Shown here one piece after another: positions 7,390 through 14,635 of a DNA stretch of 24,231 bases. The notes under the pieces are model-generated. The model saw only the letters and a program-made list of their open reading frames with translations. It was not told the DNA's origin and searched no databases. How positions within the stretch are numbered: the stretch's first letter is position 1; every line of letters begins with the position of its first letter. Source of the stretch: Verrucomicrobiota bacterium (GTDB lineage Bacteria > Verrucomicrobiota > Verrucomicrobiia > Opitutales > Opitutaceae); NCBI GenBank assembly GCA_023457035.1, contig JAEWNN010000225.1:1-24231 (forward strand), given 5' to 3'. Both the position numbers and the translations under genes were made by a program.

Positions 7390-10281
7390 GTGGCCTTCCT
7401 CCCGCCCTACGCCCCGGCCCGCTCCTTTCTTCGGCGCCTCGGTCTGATCGCCGCGGGGCTCGGCGCGTCGCTCGCTCCGGCATCGGTGTTGGCCACCGAC
7501 CAGCCCGGGCCGGAACGTGTTCTCTCCGTCAGCGCCGCGACCGACAACTTTCCCTACAGTTTCCGCGACCGGGACGGGCGCCTCACCGGGTACGGGGTCG
7601 ACCTGCTCGACGCTGTGGCGGAAGTCATGCACGTCCGGCTGGAGCGCACCGAGAGCACCTCGGCCGAGGACGTGGAGAACCTGCGGGCCGGCCGCCACGA
7701 CATCGGCCAGTTCCACGCCAACCAGCGCGGATCCCCCCACGCCCTCTACTCGCAACCGATCCTGGTGAACACCGGCGACCTGTTCGTGCGCACCGGCGAC
7801 AGCCGGTTCGCGACGATCGCCGATCTCGGCCGGCTCCGCGCCCGGGTGGCGGGCCACGTGCAGGCGCACGACTACCTGCTCTCCCGCGGGTTCGACCCCG
7901 CCCTGTTCCAGCTCGCCACCAGCGGTGAGGCGATGCGCGCCCTCGCCGCCGGCCAGGTCGACGCCGTGCTCACCAGCCGGCTCACCGGGCTGACGCAGGC
8001 CCACCATCTCGGATTGCGCAACGTGAGCCCCCTCGGCTGGGACCTGCGCGACTTCCGCGTCGTCTTCTGCATCGCCACCCGCCCCGACGATCGCGAACTG
8101 CTCGAGCAGATCAACGAGGCGCTCGCCACGCTCTCCACCACCGGCCGCCTGGGCGAGATCTACGCGCACTGGTTTGGCCGCTACGAGAGCCGCCCGGCAA
8201 GCCTGCGCGAGATGCTCGGCCCCGCCGCGGCCGTGCTCGCGCTCGCCCTGCTGGTCACGATGGCGCTGCTCCGCCGCCAGCACCTGCTGCGCCGCCGCCT
8301 CGCCCGGCAGGCCGAGGAGCTGCGCCTGAGCCACGAGGCCCTCGCCGAGGCGCAGCAGTTCGCCCGCCTCGGACACGCCCGCCGTGCACTGGACCCCGCC
8401 CTCCCCGCCGAGTGGTCGGAGGAAACGTACCGGATTTTCGAATGCGACCCCGCCGGCGCCGTGCCGGATTTCGACCGGCTCGTCGCGCTCGCAGTCCCCG
8501 CCGACCGCGCCCGTTGGCAGGCCGCGCTGGAGCGCACCCGCTGCGGCGGCGAGCCCTACGATTTCGACATCACGATCGAAACCCCCGCCGGCCACCGCAA
8601 GATCCTCAACGTCCGCGGTCGCCCCACCTTCGATCCCGCCGGCCGCCAGAACGGCACCTTCGGCACCGTGCAGGACGTCACGGCCTCGCGGGCCGCCGCC
8701 GCCGCGCTCCAGCAATCCGAGCTGCTCCTCCGCGCCCTCTACGAGCACCTGCCGCTCGCGCTCGGCGTCGTCGAGCGCCGCGCCGACGACTGGTACATCC
8801 TCTCGATCAATCCCGAGGGGGTTCGCCAACTCGGCACCGCGGCCGCCGCGCCCGGCCTGGCCATCACCGCCGCGGGACTGCCCGCCGACCGGCTCCAATT
8901 CTGGCGCGAACGTTTCGAGCGCAGCACCGTCCAGGGCGAGACCCTCCGTTTCGAATTCGAGTCGGAGCGCCTCCGCAAGCACTTCTCCGCCGCCGTGGTG
9001 CCGCTCATCCTGCCCGGGCTCCCGCCGCGCTGCTGCCTGCTCTCCGAGGAGGTCACCAGCCGCAAGCTCAAGGATGCCGAGCTCGCCCAGGGCCGCCGGC
9101 TGCGGGCGATCGGCGAACTCGTCGGCGGCATCGCGCACGAGTTCAACAACCTGCTCACGCCCATCGCACTGAATACGGAGCTGCTGCTCGGCCAATGCGC
9201 CGACCGTCCCGCGGTGCGCGACGAGCTCGCCCTCATCGCCGATGCCGCCCGCCGCGCGGGCGCCCTCACCCGCCGCCTCCTCACCTTCGGCCGCCGCACC
9301 GACTCGCAACCGGAGCGGGTCGAGCTCCCCGCCATCGTCGAGTCGACCATCGCGCTCGTCCGCCACACCTTCGACCGCCGCATCGTGATCGCCGTCGAGG
9401 TGCCGGCCACGCTGCCGCCGCTGCATCTGCCGCCCGGCGACCTCCAACAGATCCTCCTCAACCTGCTGCTCAACGCCCGCGACGCCCTCGCCGGCAAACT
9501 CGCCCGGCCGCCAAGCCCCGACTGGGCCGCCCGCATCTCGGTAGCGGCCGTCCAGCTCCCGCCCCTCGCGCTCCCCCCGCAGGATTTTCGCCCCGCCGAC
9601 GGCAGCGACCAGTGGTTGCGGCTGACGGTGCGCGACAACGGCTGCGGCATGGCCCCCGCGGTCCGGGAGCGCCTCTTCGAGCCGTTCTTCACCACCAAGG
9701 GCGTGGGCAGCGGCACCGGCCTCGGGCTCGCCACCATCTGGCATCTTGTCACCGAGTTCGGGGGACGCATCGATGTCGACTCCACCCCCGACGAGGGCTC
9801 GGCGTTCCATCTCAGCCTGCCCGTGCGCAACGTCCCCGCCCCTGCGGCGGAGCCGGCCCCGTCCCCGGATCCGCCCCCGCCGGCGACCGCCCACCGCCGC
9901 TTCCTCCTCGCCGAGGACGAGATCTCGGTGTCCCGGGTCGTCACCCGCCTGCTCGAACGCCAAGGCCATCAAGTCACCGCCGTGGCCGACGGGCTCGCCG
10001 CGTGGGAGGCGTTGACCGCCGATCCCGCCGCCTTCGACGCGGTGATCATGGACCTGAACATGCCGGGGCTCACCGGGGAGGAGCTCGCGCGACGCGCCCG
10101 CGCCCTGCCCTACACCCGCCCGTTGATGGTCATGAGCGGGCGGATCGACGACGACGAACGCGCCCGGCTGCAGGAGAGCGGAGTCGACGTCCTGATCGAC
10201 AAGCCCTTCTCGATCGTCGCGTTCGAAACGGCCCTCGTCCGGGTGTTCGCCGACACGCGCGGCACACCGCCGGCTGCTTGA
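7390..10281 (+). CDS. Hybrid sensor histidine kinase with periplasmic SBP_bac_3 sensor, PAS and receiver
   Basis: The 963-residue product is a membrane hybrid kinase. Residues 1-36 form an export signal with consecutive arginines (RSFLRRLGLIAAGLG) and a VLA cleavage-like end. Residues about 44-265 are a family-3 solute-binding domain (ATDNFPYSFRDRDGRLTGYGVDLLDAV, then DIGQFHANQRG), the expected ligand sensor. A membrane helix spans 275-294 and is followed by a basic, coiled linker. A PAS_3-like region covers about 335-430 and a second PAS-like region about 445-560. The HisKA H-box holds His583 (GGIAHEFNN). The ATP domain has the N-box NLLLNARDAL (Asn695), DNGCGM (749-754), FEPFFTTK and GTGLGL. 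After a Pro-rich linker (816-833), the receiver (837-955) has AEDE, phospho-acceptor Asp888, Ser916 and Lys938. The start is a GTG; it places the signal peptide correctly. No separate response regulator is adjacent. Confidence 0.9.
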   Translation: MAFLPPYAPARSFLRRLGLIAAGLGASLAPASVLATDQPGPERVLSVSAATDNFPYSFRDRDGRLTGYGVDLLDAVAEVMHVRLERTESTSAEDVENLRAGRHDIGQFHANQRGSPHALYSQPILVNTGDLFVRTGDSRFATIADLGRLRARVAGHVQAHDYLLSRGFDPALFQLATSGEAMRALAAGQVDAVLTSRLTGLTQAHHLGLRNVSPLGWDLRDFRVVFCIATRPDDRELLEQINEALATLSTTGRLGEIYAHWFGRYESRPASLREMLGPAAAVLALALLVTMALLRRQHLLRRRLARQAEELRLSHEALAEAQQFARLGHARRALDPALPAEWSEETYRIFECDPAGAVPDFDRLVALAVPADRARWQAALERTRCGGEPYDFDITIETPAGHRKILNVRGRPTFDPAGRQNGTFGTVQDVTASRAAAAALQQSELLLRALYEHLPLALGVVERRADDWYILSINPEGVRQLGTAAAAPGLAITAAGLPADRLQFWRERFERSTVQGETLRFEFESERLRKHFSAAVVPLILPGLPPRCCLLSEEVTSRKLKDAELAQGRRLRAIGELVGGIAHEFNNLLTPIALNTELLLGQCADRPAVRDELALIADAARRAGALTRRLLTFGRRTDSQPERVELPAIVESTIALVRHTFDRRIVIAVEVPATLPPLHLPPGDLQQILLNLLLNARDALAGKLARPPSPDWAARISVAAVQLPPLALPPQDFRPADGSDQWLRLTVRDNGCGMAPAVRERLFEPFFTTKGVGSGTGLGLATIWHLVTEFGGRIDVDSTPDEGSAFHLSLPVRNVPAPAAEPAPSPDPPPPATAHRRFLLAEDEISVSRVVTRLLERQGHQVTAVADGLAAWEALTADPAAFDAVIMDLNMPGLTGEELARRARALPYTRPLMVMSGRIDDDERARLQESGVDVLIDKPFSIVAFETALVRVFADTRGTPPAA

Positions 10282-10339
10282 CCGGCGCAGGGCAGGTCGC
10301 TCCACCGCTCCACCGTCCACCGCCCACCGGTCACCGCCC

Positions 10340-11686
10340 ATGCTCTCCCGCCTCTACCCGCTGCGCGGCCTGCCCCGGCAGGGGCAGCTCTGGGCCTGGA
10401 TCTCCTTCGACGTCGCGAACCAGTCGTTCACGCTCGTCATCAACACGCTCCTGTTCTCGGTCTTCTTCCAACAAGTCGTGGTATGCGATCCGGCCCGCGA
10501 CGACCTGCTCTGGGCGCTCACCTACGCCACCAGCATGCTGCTGGTCGTGCTCGCCTCGCCCCTCGCCGGCGCCATCGCCGACGAACGTGCATGCAAGAAA
10601 CTCTGGCTGCTGCTCACCGGCTTCCTCTGCGCCGCATTCACCTGCGGGCTCGCGTTGATCGGCCCCGGGCAGTTCTGGCTGGCCGTCCTGCTCTACCTCC
10701 CGGCGAACTTTCTCTTCTCCATCGGCGAGAACTTCCTCGCCTCCTTCCTGCCGGAGCTGGCTGAACGCGAGAACCTCGGCCGCGTCTCCGGTTTCTCGTG
10801 GGCGTGCGCCTACTTCGCCGCGCTTCTCCTGCTCGGCCTCACCGCGGGCGGAATGCTGGCGTTCGGGTGGAAGTCGCCCGAGTCGTGGCGGCCCGTCTTC
10901 GTCTTCGCCGGTCTGTGGTTCTTCGCCTTCGCGATCCCCACATTGCTCTTCCTGCGCGAGCACCCCGCGCCCGCCGCCCGGCCTCGCACGCCGCTGCTCA
11001 CCGCTGGGTTCCATCGCTTGGCCGACTCGCTCGGCCACGTGCGCCGCTTCCGCGACGTGGCGACGCTCTTCGCCGCCTCGCTCCTCTACGGCACCGGCAT
11101 GTCGGTGATCATCATGTTCGCCTCGATCCTCGCGAAGGAGTTCGGATTCGACGACGTGCAGCTCGTGCTCTTCGTCGCCGTCATCACCGTATCCGGCGTC
11201 TTGGGAACGTTGCTGCCGACCTTCTGCCAGGACCGGCTCGGCCACAAGCGCACCACGCTGCTCCTGCTCGGCGTCTGGATCGTCACCACCGCCGGTTTCG
11301 CGGCCTTCGCGTGGCTGCGCGCCCACGCAGCCGACCCCGCCGCGTTCCCGACCTGGCCGCTCTGGCTGATCGGCAACCTCATCGGTTTCGGCCTCGGTTC
11401 GCTCGGTTCGGCCAACCGCGCCTTCGTCGGCTATCTCACCCCCGCCAGCCGCAGCGCCGAATTCTTCGGACTCTGGGGCCTCGTCTTCAAGCTCGCCGCC
11501 GTCTGCACGATCCCGTTCGGCTTCGCCAAGGACGCCTGGGGCACGCCCGCCGCTTTGTTGGTGCTTCTCGGTTTCCTCACCGCCGGCGGCGTGCTCACGC
11601 TCTTCGTCGACGAGCGCCGCGGCCTCGCCGCCGCCCGGGCCGAAGATGAGCGGCACCAAGCCCCGCTCCCCCACCTCCCGTCCTGA
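10340..11686 (+). CDS. MFS transporter, UMF1 (Atg22-like) family
   Basis: The 448-residue product has about twelve hydrophobic segments of an inner-membrane major facilitator. The first helix carries FDVANQSFTLVINTLLFSVFF, close to the D-x-A-N-S-x-F signature of the UMF1/Atg22-like group. The cytoplasmic loop between helices 2 and 3 is PLAGAIADERACKK (74-87), the MFS motif-A region with Asp81. FLPELAERENLGRVSGFSWA in the first half also follows that group. The C-terminus is a soluble tail rich in Arg, Glu and Pro. The substrate is unknown; relatives in eukaryotes export amino acids from vacuoles. It follows the kinase by 58 bases and precedes the aas-like gene on the same strand. In enterobacteria aas is paired with the lysophospholipid flippase LplT, but this protein looks more like UMF1. 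Confidence 0.82.
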   Translation: MLSRLYPLRGLPRQGQLWAWISFDVANQSFTLVINTLLFSVFFQQVVVCDPARDDLLWALTYATSMLLVVLASPLAGAIADERACKKLWLLLTGFLCAAFTCGLALIGPGQFWLAVLLYLPANFLFSIGENFLASFLPELAERENLGRVSGFSWACAYFAALLLLGLTAGGMLAFGWKSPESWRPVFVFAGLWFFAFAIPTLLFLREHPAPAARPRTPLLTAGFHRLADSLGHVRRFRDVATLFAASLLYGTGMSVIIMFASILAKEFGFDDVQLVLFVAVITVSGVLGTLLPTFCQDRLGHKRTTLLLLGVWIVTTAGFAAFAWLRAHAADPAAFPTWPLWLIGNLIGFGLGSLGSANRAFVGYLTPASRSAEFFGLWGLVFKLAAVCTIPFGFAKDAWGTPAALLVLLGFLTAGGVLTLFVDERRGLAAARAEDERHQAPLPHLPS

Positions 11687-11706
11687 ACCGGAAGAATCTG
11701 GAACTC

Positions 11707-11822
11707 AGGAAATCAGGAAACCCGACCAAGGTTCATCCCTCCGTCCCCCGATTCTCACACTCCCTGCTTCGGCTCCACACTCAGTCCGCGAATCCCGTCA
11801 CCCATCCGTTCCCTGATTTCCT
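11707..11822. repeat. Element bounded by an 11-base inverted repeat
   Basis: AGGAAATCAGG at 11707-11717 is exactly complementary to CCTGATTTCCT at 11812-11822. The 94 bases between them are pyrimidine-rich and non-coding. The pairing stops cleanly at both ends of the 11 bases. It resembles a small non-autonomous or dispersed intergenic repeat, but no target duplication can be seen. Confidence 0.5.
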
Positions 11823-11843
11823 CTCAAGCAACATGAACCCGAC

Positions 11844-11916
11844 ACCACAGATTTCACGAATGAACACGGATCATCCAGCGACCATCCGTGCCAATCCGTG
11901 TGATCCGTGGTCAATC
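11844..11916. repeat. Dispersed intergenic repeat with CACGGAT / ATCCGTG words
   Basis: The segment begins ACCACAGAT (11844-11852) and ends with ATCCGTGGT (11903-11911), which pair at eight of nine positions. Inside, CACGGAT at 11865-11871 can pair with ATCCGTG at 11884-11890 or at 11894-11900. Such 'ACCACAGAT...ATCCGTGGT' elements are common intergenic repeats in several high-GC genomes (recalled, not checked). It can fold as a stem-loop. The long upstream start (11888) of the aas frame falls inside it, which argues against that start. Confidence 0.6.
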
Positions 11917-12025
11917 TCCGAAGGGATCGCTCGGCAGTGTTGCTTTCCCGCAAGATCGTGCCCCGGCACGCGCCCACGCTGAGTTCCAGATCCTCCTCTT
12001 CCGGCTCCGCCATTTCACCACCGAG

Positions 12026-14140
12026 ATGCTCGCCTTTCTCCGCTTCCTCCTCCGCCTCTGTTTCCGCTTCCGCGCGTACAACACCGCGGTGCTGCGCACC
12101 CCCGGCCCGGTCCTGCTCCTGCCCAACCATGTGTCGTGGTTCGACTGGCTCTTCCTCGGCGTCTGCCTCGAGGGCGACTGGCGCTTCGTCACCTCCTCGA
12201 CCACCGCACAGACGACCTTCGTCCATCGCTGGATCATGCAGAGCCGCCGCACCTTCCCGGTGGATCCGCTCTCGCCCTACGCCGCCAAGCACATGGCGGA
12301 ACACCTCAAGGCCGGCGGCCGTCTCGTGCTCTTCCCCGAGGGCCGCATCTCCCTCACCGGCTCGTTGATGAAGCTCTTCGACGGCACCGGCTTCCTCCTC
12401 CACCGCACCGACGCCAGGGTCATCACCGCCTACCTGCGCGGCGCCCATCGCCTGCCCTGGTCGCGCAACCCGGACCGCAAACGCTGGTTCCCACGCGTGT
12501 CCGTGCACTTCAGCGAAGTGCTCACGCCGCCCACCGTCGGCCACATGAACACCGCCGACGCCCGCGACCGCCTCGGCGACTGGGCCCTGGAGCGCATGCG
12601 CGAGCAGCGCTTCGCCGTGGAGCACGCCTTCGGCCCGCGCACCATCCCCGCGGCCCTCCGCGAGACCGCCCGCCTTGCCGGCAACAAGCCGATCCTGGGC
12701 GACATCAACGGCACGCTCACCTACCGCCGCCTCTTCATCGGCGCCACCCTCCTCGCCCGCCAGTGGCGCGCGCTGCTCGCGCCGGACACCGAACGCGTCG
12801 GCGTGCTGCTGCCCAACGTCAACGCCGCACCCGTCACCCTGCTCTCGCTCTGGTCGCTCGGCAAGACACCCGCGCTCCTCAACTACTCTACCGGCCCCGC
12901 GATCATGCTCACCTGCGCGCAGCTCGCCGGGCTGAAGCAGATCATCACCTCCCGCACCTTCGTCGAGAAGGCGAAGCTCAAGCTCGAGCCGCTCACCGCC
13001 GCCGGGCTCGAGCTGATCTACCTCGAGGATGTGCGCCCGCGCATCGGCGCCGTTGCGAAACTCGCCGCGCTCGCCGGCCTGCTTCGTCAGCCGTGCCCGA
13101 AGTTCACCGACAACGACCCCACCGCCGTCGTGCTCTTCACCAGCGGCTCCGAGGGCGTGCCAAAGGGCGTGGAGCTCACCCACGCCAACCTGCTGGCCAA
13201 CGTCCGCCAGCTCCTCACCGTCAGCGACCTCACCGACGACGACCGGATGTTCTGCGCGCTGCCGCTCTTCCACAGCTTCGGCGTGACCGCGGGCTTCCTC
13301 CTGCCGCTCCTACGCGGTTTCCGTACTTTTCTCTACCCGTCGCCCCTGCACTACCGGATCGTGCCGACCGCCGTGTACATGCAGCGCAGCACGCTGCTCG
13401 TCGCTACGAACACGTTCCTCAACCTCTACGCCCGCCGCGCGCACCCGTACGATTTCCGGTTCCTGCGCTACCTCTTCGCCGGCGCCGAGAAGGTGCAGGA
13501 GGCCACCGCCGCACGCTACGCCCAGCGCTTCGGTGTGCGCATCCTCGAGTGTTACGGCGCCACCGAGTGCAGCCCCGGCATCGCCGTGAACGTGCCGCTC
13601 GCCCCGAAGGCCGGCACCGCCGGCAAGCTCATCCCCGGTATGGAGGCGCGGCTCGAGCCCGTCGAGGGCGTGCCCGAGGGCGGACGCCTCTTCGTCCGCG
13701 GCCCCAATGTGATGAAGGGCTACCTCAACCCCGAGCCCAACGCGAAGTTCCAGGCGCTCGACGGCTGGTACGACACCGGCGACATCGTCACGATCGACTC
13801 CGACAACTTCATCCGTATCCAGGGACGCCTGAAACGTTTCGCCAAGATCAGCGGCGAGATGGTCAGCCTCGGCGCCGTGGAGGACGCGCTCGCCGGCGCC
13901 TTCCCGCAGTACGGCCTGCGCTGCGCCGTGGCGATCGTCGCCCGACCCGACGAGGACAAGGGCGAGCGCCTGCTCGCCGCCACCAACGAGCCCCGGCTCA
14001 CCCTCGAGTCGATCCGTGCGGTCCTCCGCGACAAGGGCCTGCCCAACCTCGCGCTGCCGCGCGAACTCAAGGTCGTCTCCCAGATCCCGAAGCTCGGCAC
14101 CGGCAAGACCGACCACCGCGCGCTCGAGAAACTCCTGTAG
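12026..14140 (+). CDS. aas: Aas-like bifunctional acyltransferase / acyl-ACP synthetase
   Basis: The 704-residue product joins two enzymes. The N-terminal part (about 1-200) is a PlsC-type acyltransferase: NHVSWFD (34-40) is the H-x4-D catalytic motif with His35 and Asp40, and LFPEGRIS (102-109) is the substrate-binding motif. The C-terminal part (about 205-704) is an AMP-forming acyl synthetase: FTSGSEGVPKG (371-381) is the phosphate loop, CYGATECSPG (509-518), WYDTGDI (581-587) and the late lysine in PKLGTGKTD (688-696). In E. coli Aas re-acylates lysophosphatidylethanolamine at the inner membrane, activating fatty acids on acyl carrier protein. The same role is inferred here. The ATG at 12026 gives a hydrophobic N-terminal helix; longer starts at 11888 begin in the repeat. 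A start slightly upstream is possible. Confidence 0.85.
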   Translation: MLAFLRFLLRLCFRFRAYNTAVLRTPGPVLLLPNHVSWFDWLFLGVCLEGDWRFVTSSTTAQTTFVHRWIMQSRRTFPVDPLSPYAAKHMAEHLKAGGRLVLFPEGRISLTGSLMKLFDGTGFLLHRTDARVITAYLRGAHRLPWSRNPDRKRWFPRVSVHFSEVLTPPTVGHMNTADARDRLGDWALERMREQRFAVEHAFGPRTIPAALRETARLAGNKPILGDINGTLTYRRLFIGATLLARQWRALLAPDTERVGVLLPNVNAAPVTLLSLWSLGKTPALLNYSTGPAIMLTCAQLAGLKQIITSRTFVEKAKLKLEPLTAAGLELIYLEDVRPRIGAVAKLAALAGLLRQPCPKFTDNDPTAVVLFTSGSEGVPKGVELTHANLLANVRQLLTVSDLTDDDRMFCALPLFHSFGVTAGFLLPLLRGFRTFLYPSPLHYRIVPTAVYMQRSTLLVATNTFLNLYARRAHPYDFRFLRYLFAGAEKVQEATAARYAQRFGVRILECYGATECSPGIAVNVPLAPKAGTAGKLIPGMEARLEPVEGVPEGGRLFVRGPNVMKGYLNPEPNAKFQALDGWYDTGDIVTIDSDNFIRIQGRLKRFAKISGEMVSLGAVEDALAGAFPQYGLRCAVAIVARPDEDKGERLLAATNEPRLTLESIRAVLRDKGLPNLALPRELKVVSQIPKLGTGKTDHRALEKLL

Positions 14141-14213
14141 GCGGAAGCATCCCCGCGGGAGCCCCCCCCCCGCGGACCGGGGCCACCACCGACGCGGGGC
14201 CGAGCGCGCCGCC

Positions 14214-14474
14214 TCACCGTTTCCGATGCTCCCGCCAGTGCTGGAACGGCGGCTCGAAACACGTGGCGGACAGATCCTCGAGTCGCGCGCGGAAGAATTT
14301 CTCCGCATCCTGCACGCCGCGGTTGTACGCCAGCGGACCGATCTCCCGCAGGAGAAAATCCAACAGCAGCTTCGCGCGCAGGTCACTCAGCTCCATCTCC
14401 AGTTCGGTCGCGAAGCACCGCTTGAGCGAGGCGACCGCTTCGCTCTGCTCCTGGGGCGTCGGTTCGATCAGCAT
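14214..14474 (-). CDS. DUF2164 family protein
   Basis: The 86-residue product is small and soluble. The pattern EAVASLKRCFATELEMELSDLRAKLLLDFLLREIGPLAYNRGVQDAEKFF matches DUF2164, whose members share a helical core with a D-F-x-x-x-x-I-G-P-x-x-Y-N signature (here residues 39-51). The function of that family is unknown. The stop TGA is at 14214-14216. I chose the ATG at 14472-14474 because the upstream frame turns into Arg/Gly-rich composition that runs into the nhaD-like gene in another frame. It is convergent with the aas-like gene and lies 161 bases downstream of the nhaD-like gene on the same strand, so it could be the last gene of that unit if the intervening hairpin does not stop transcription. 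Confidence 0.8.
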   Translation of the reverse strand: MLIEPTPQEQSEAVASLKRCFATELEMELSDLRAKLLLDFLLREIGPLAYNRGVQDAEKFFRARLEDLSATCFEPPFQHWREHRKR

Positions 14475-14550
14475 GACCGAAGACGGTGCCGAGCCACCGC
14501 CGCGGCGCGAGTCCCAATGCCGGCCGTGCCGACCCGCAGTGCGCGGGCGT

Positions 14551-14606
14551 CTCCGTCGACAGCGCAGACAGGGCGGCCGCACCCGAGGGTGCGGCCGGTG
14601 ACGGAG
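14551..14606 (-). terminator. Nested hairpin downstream of the nhaD-like gene
   Basis: GGCCGCACCC at 14575-14584 pairs with GGGTGCGGCC at 14587-14596, a strong GC stem with a minimal loop. Around it, CTCCGTC at 14551-14557 pairs with GACGGAG at 14600-14606. The structure begins about 30 bases after the nhaD-like stop on the minus strand. There is no T-run after it, so it may be a Rho-dependent or messenger-stabilising structure rather than an intrinsic terminator. Confidence 0.4.
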
Positions 14607-14635
14607 AACCGAAAGGAGGAGGGAGGCCCGCCCCC

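Larger units (their letters stand above)
11687..12025. other. Intergenic region of dispersed-repeat fragments
   Basis: This 339-base stretch between the MFS and aas-like genes has visibly lower GC than the genes. Two repeat-like pieces can be seen: an inverted pair at 11707-11717 and 11812-11822, and a segment at 11844-11916 built of repeated CACGGAT/ATCCGTG words. From 11917 to 12025 the aas frame is open, so the true start of that gene could be somewhat upstream of 12026. No small gene or RNA was recognised. Confidence 0.6.

Noticed and set aside
7389..7500. Confident Tat signal on the hybrid kinase
   Set aside because: Two arginines precede the hydrophobic stretch, but the full S/T-R-R-x-F-L-K pattern is not met, so an ordinary export signal is as likely.
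7285..10341. 1018-codon open frame on the minus strand
   Set aside because: It lies antisense to the hybrid kinase, whose domains and motifs are clear. The product is Gly/Glu/Arg-rich without any family motif, the usual result of high GC in the opposite frame.
11707..11822. Insertion sequence or MITE
   Set aside because: There is an 11-base inverted repeat, but no target-site duplication and no transposase; only a repeat call is justified.
14141..14213. Bidirectional terminator between convergent aas and DUF2164 genes
   Set aside because: The best stem (CCCCG/CGGGG) is five pairs long, and neither side has a T-run.
12136..14601. 821-codon plus-strand frame over the aas-like gene
   Set aside because: The product is Arg/Pro/His-rich and lacks motifs, while the aas frame has all catalytic motifs.
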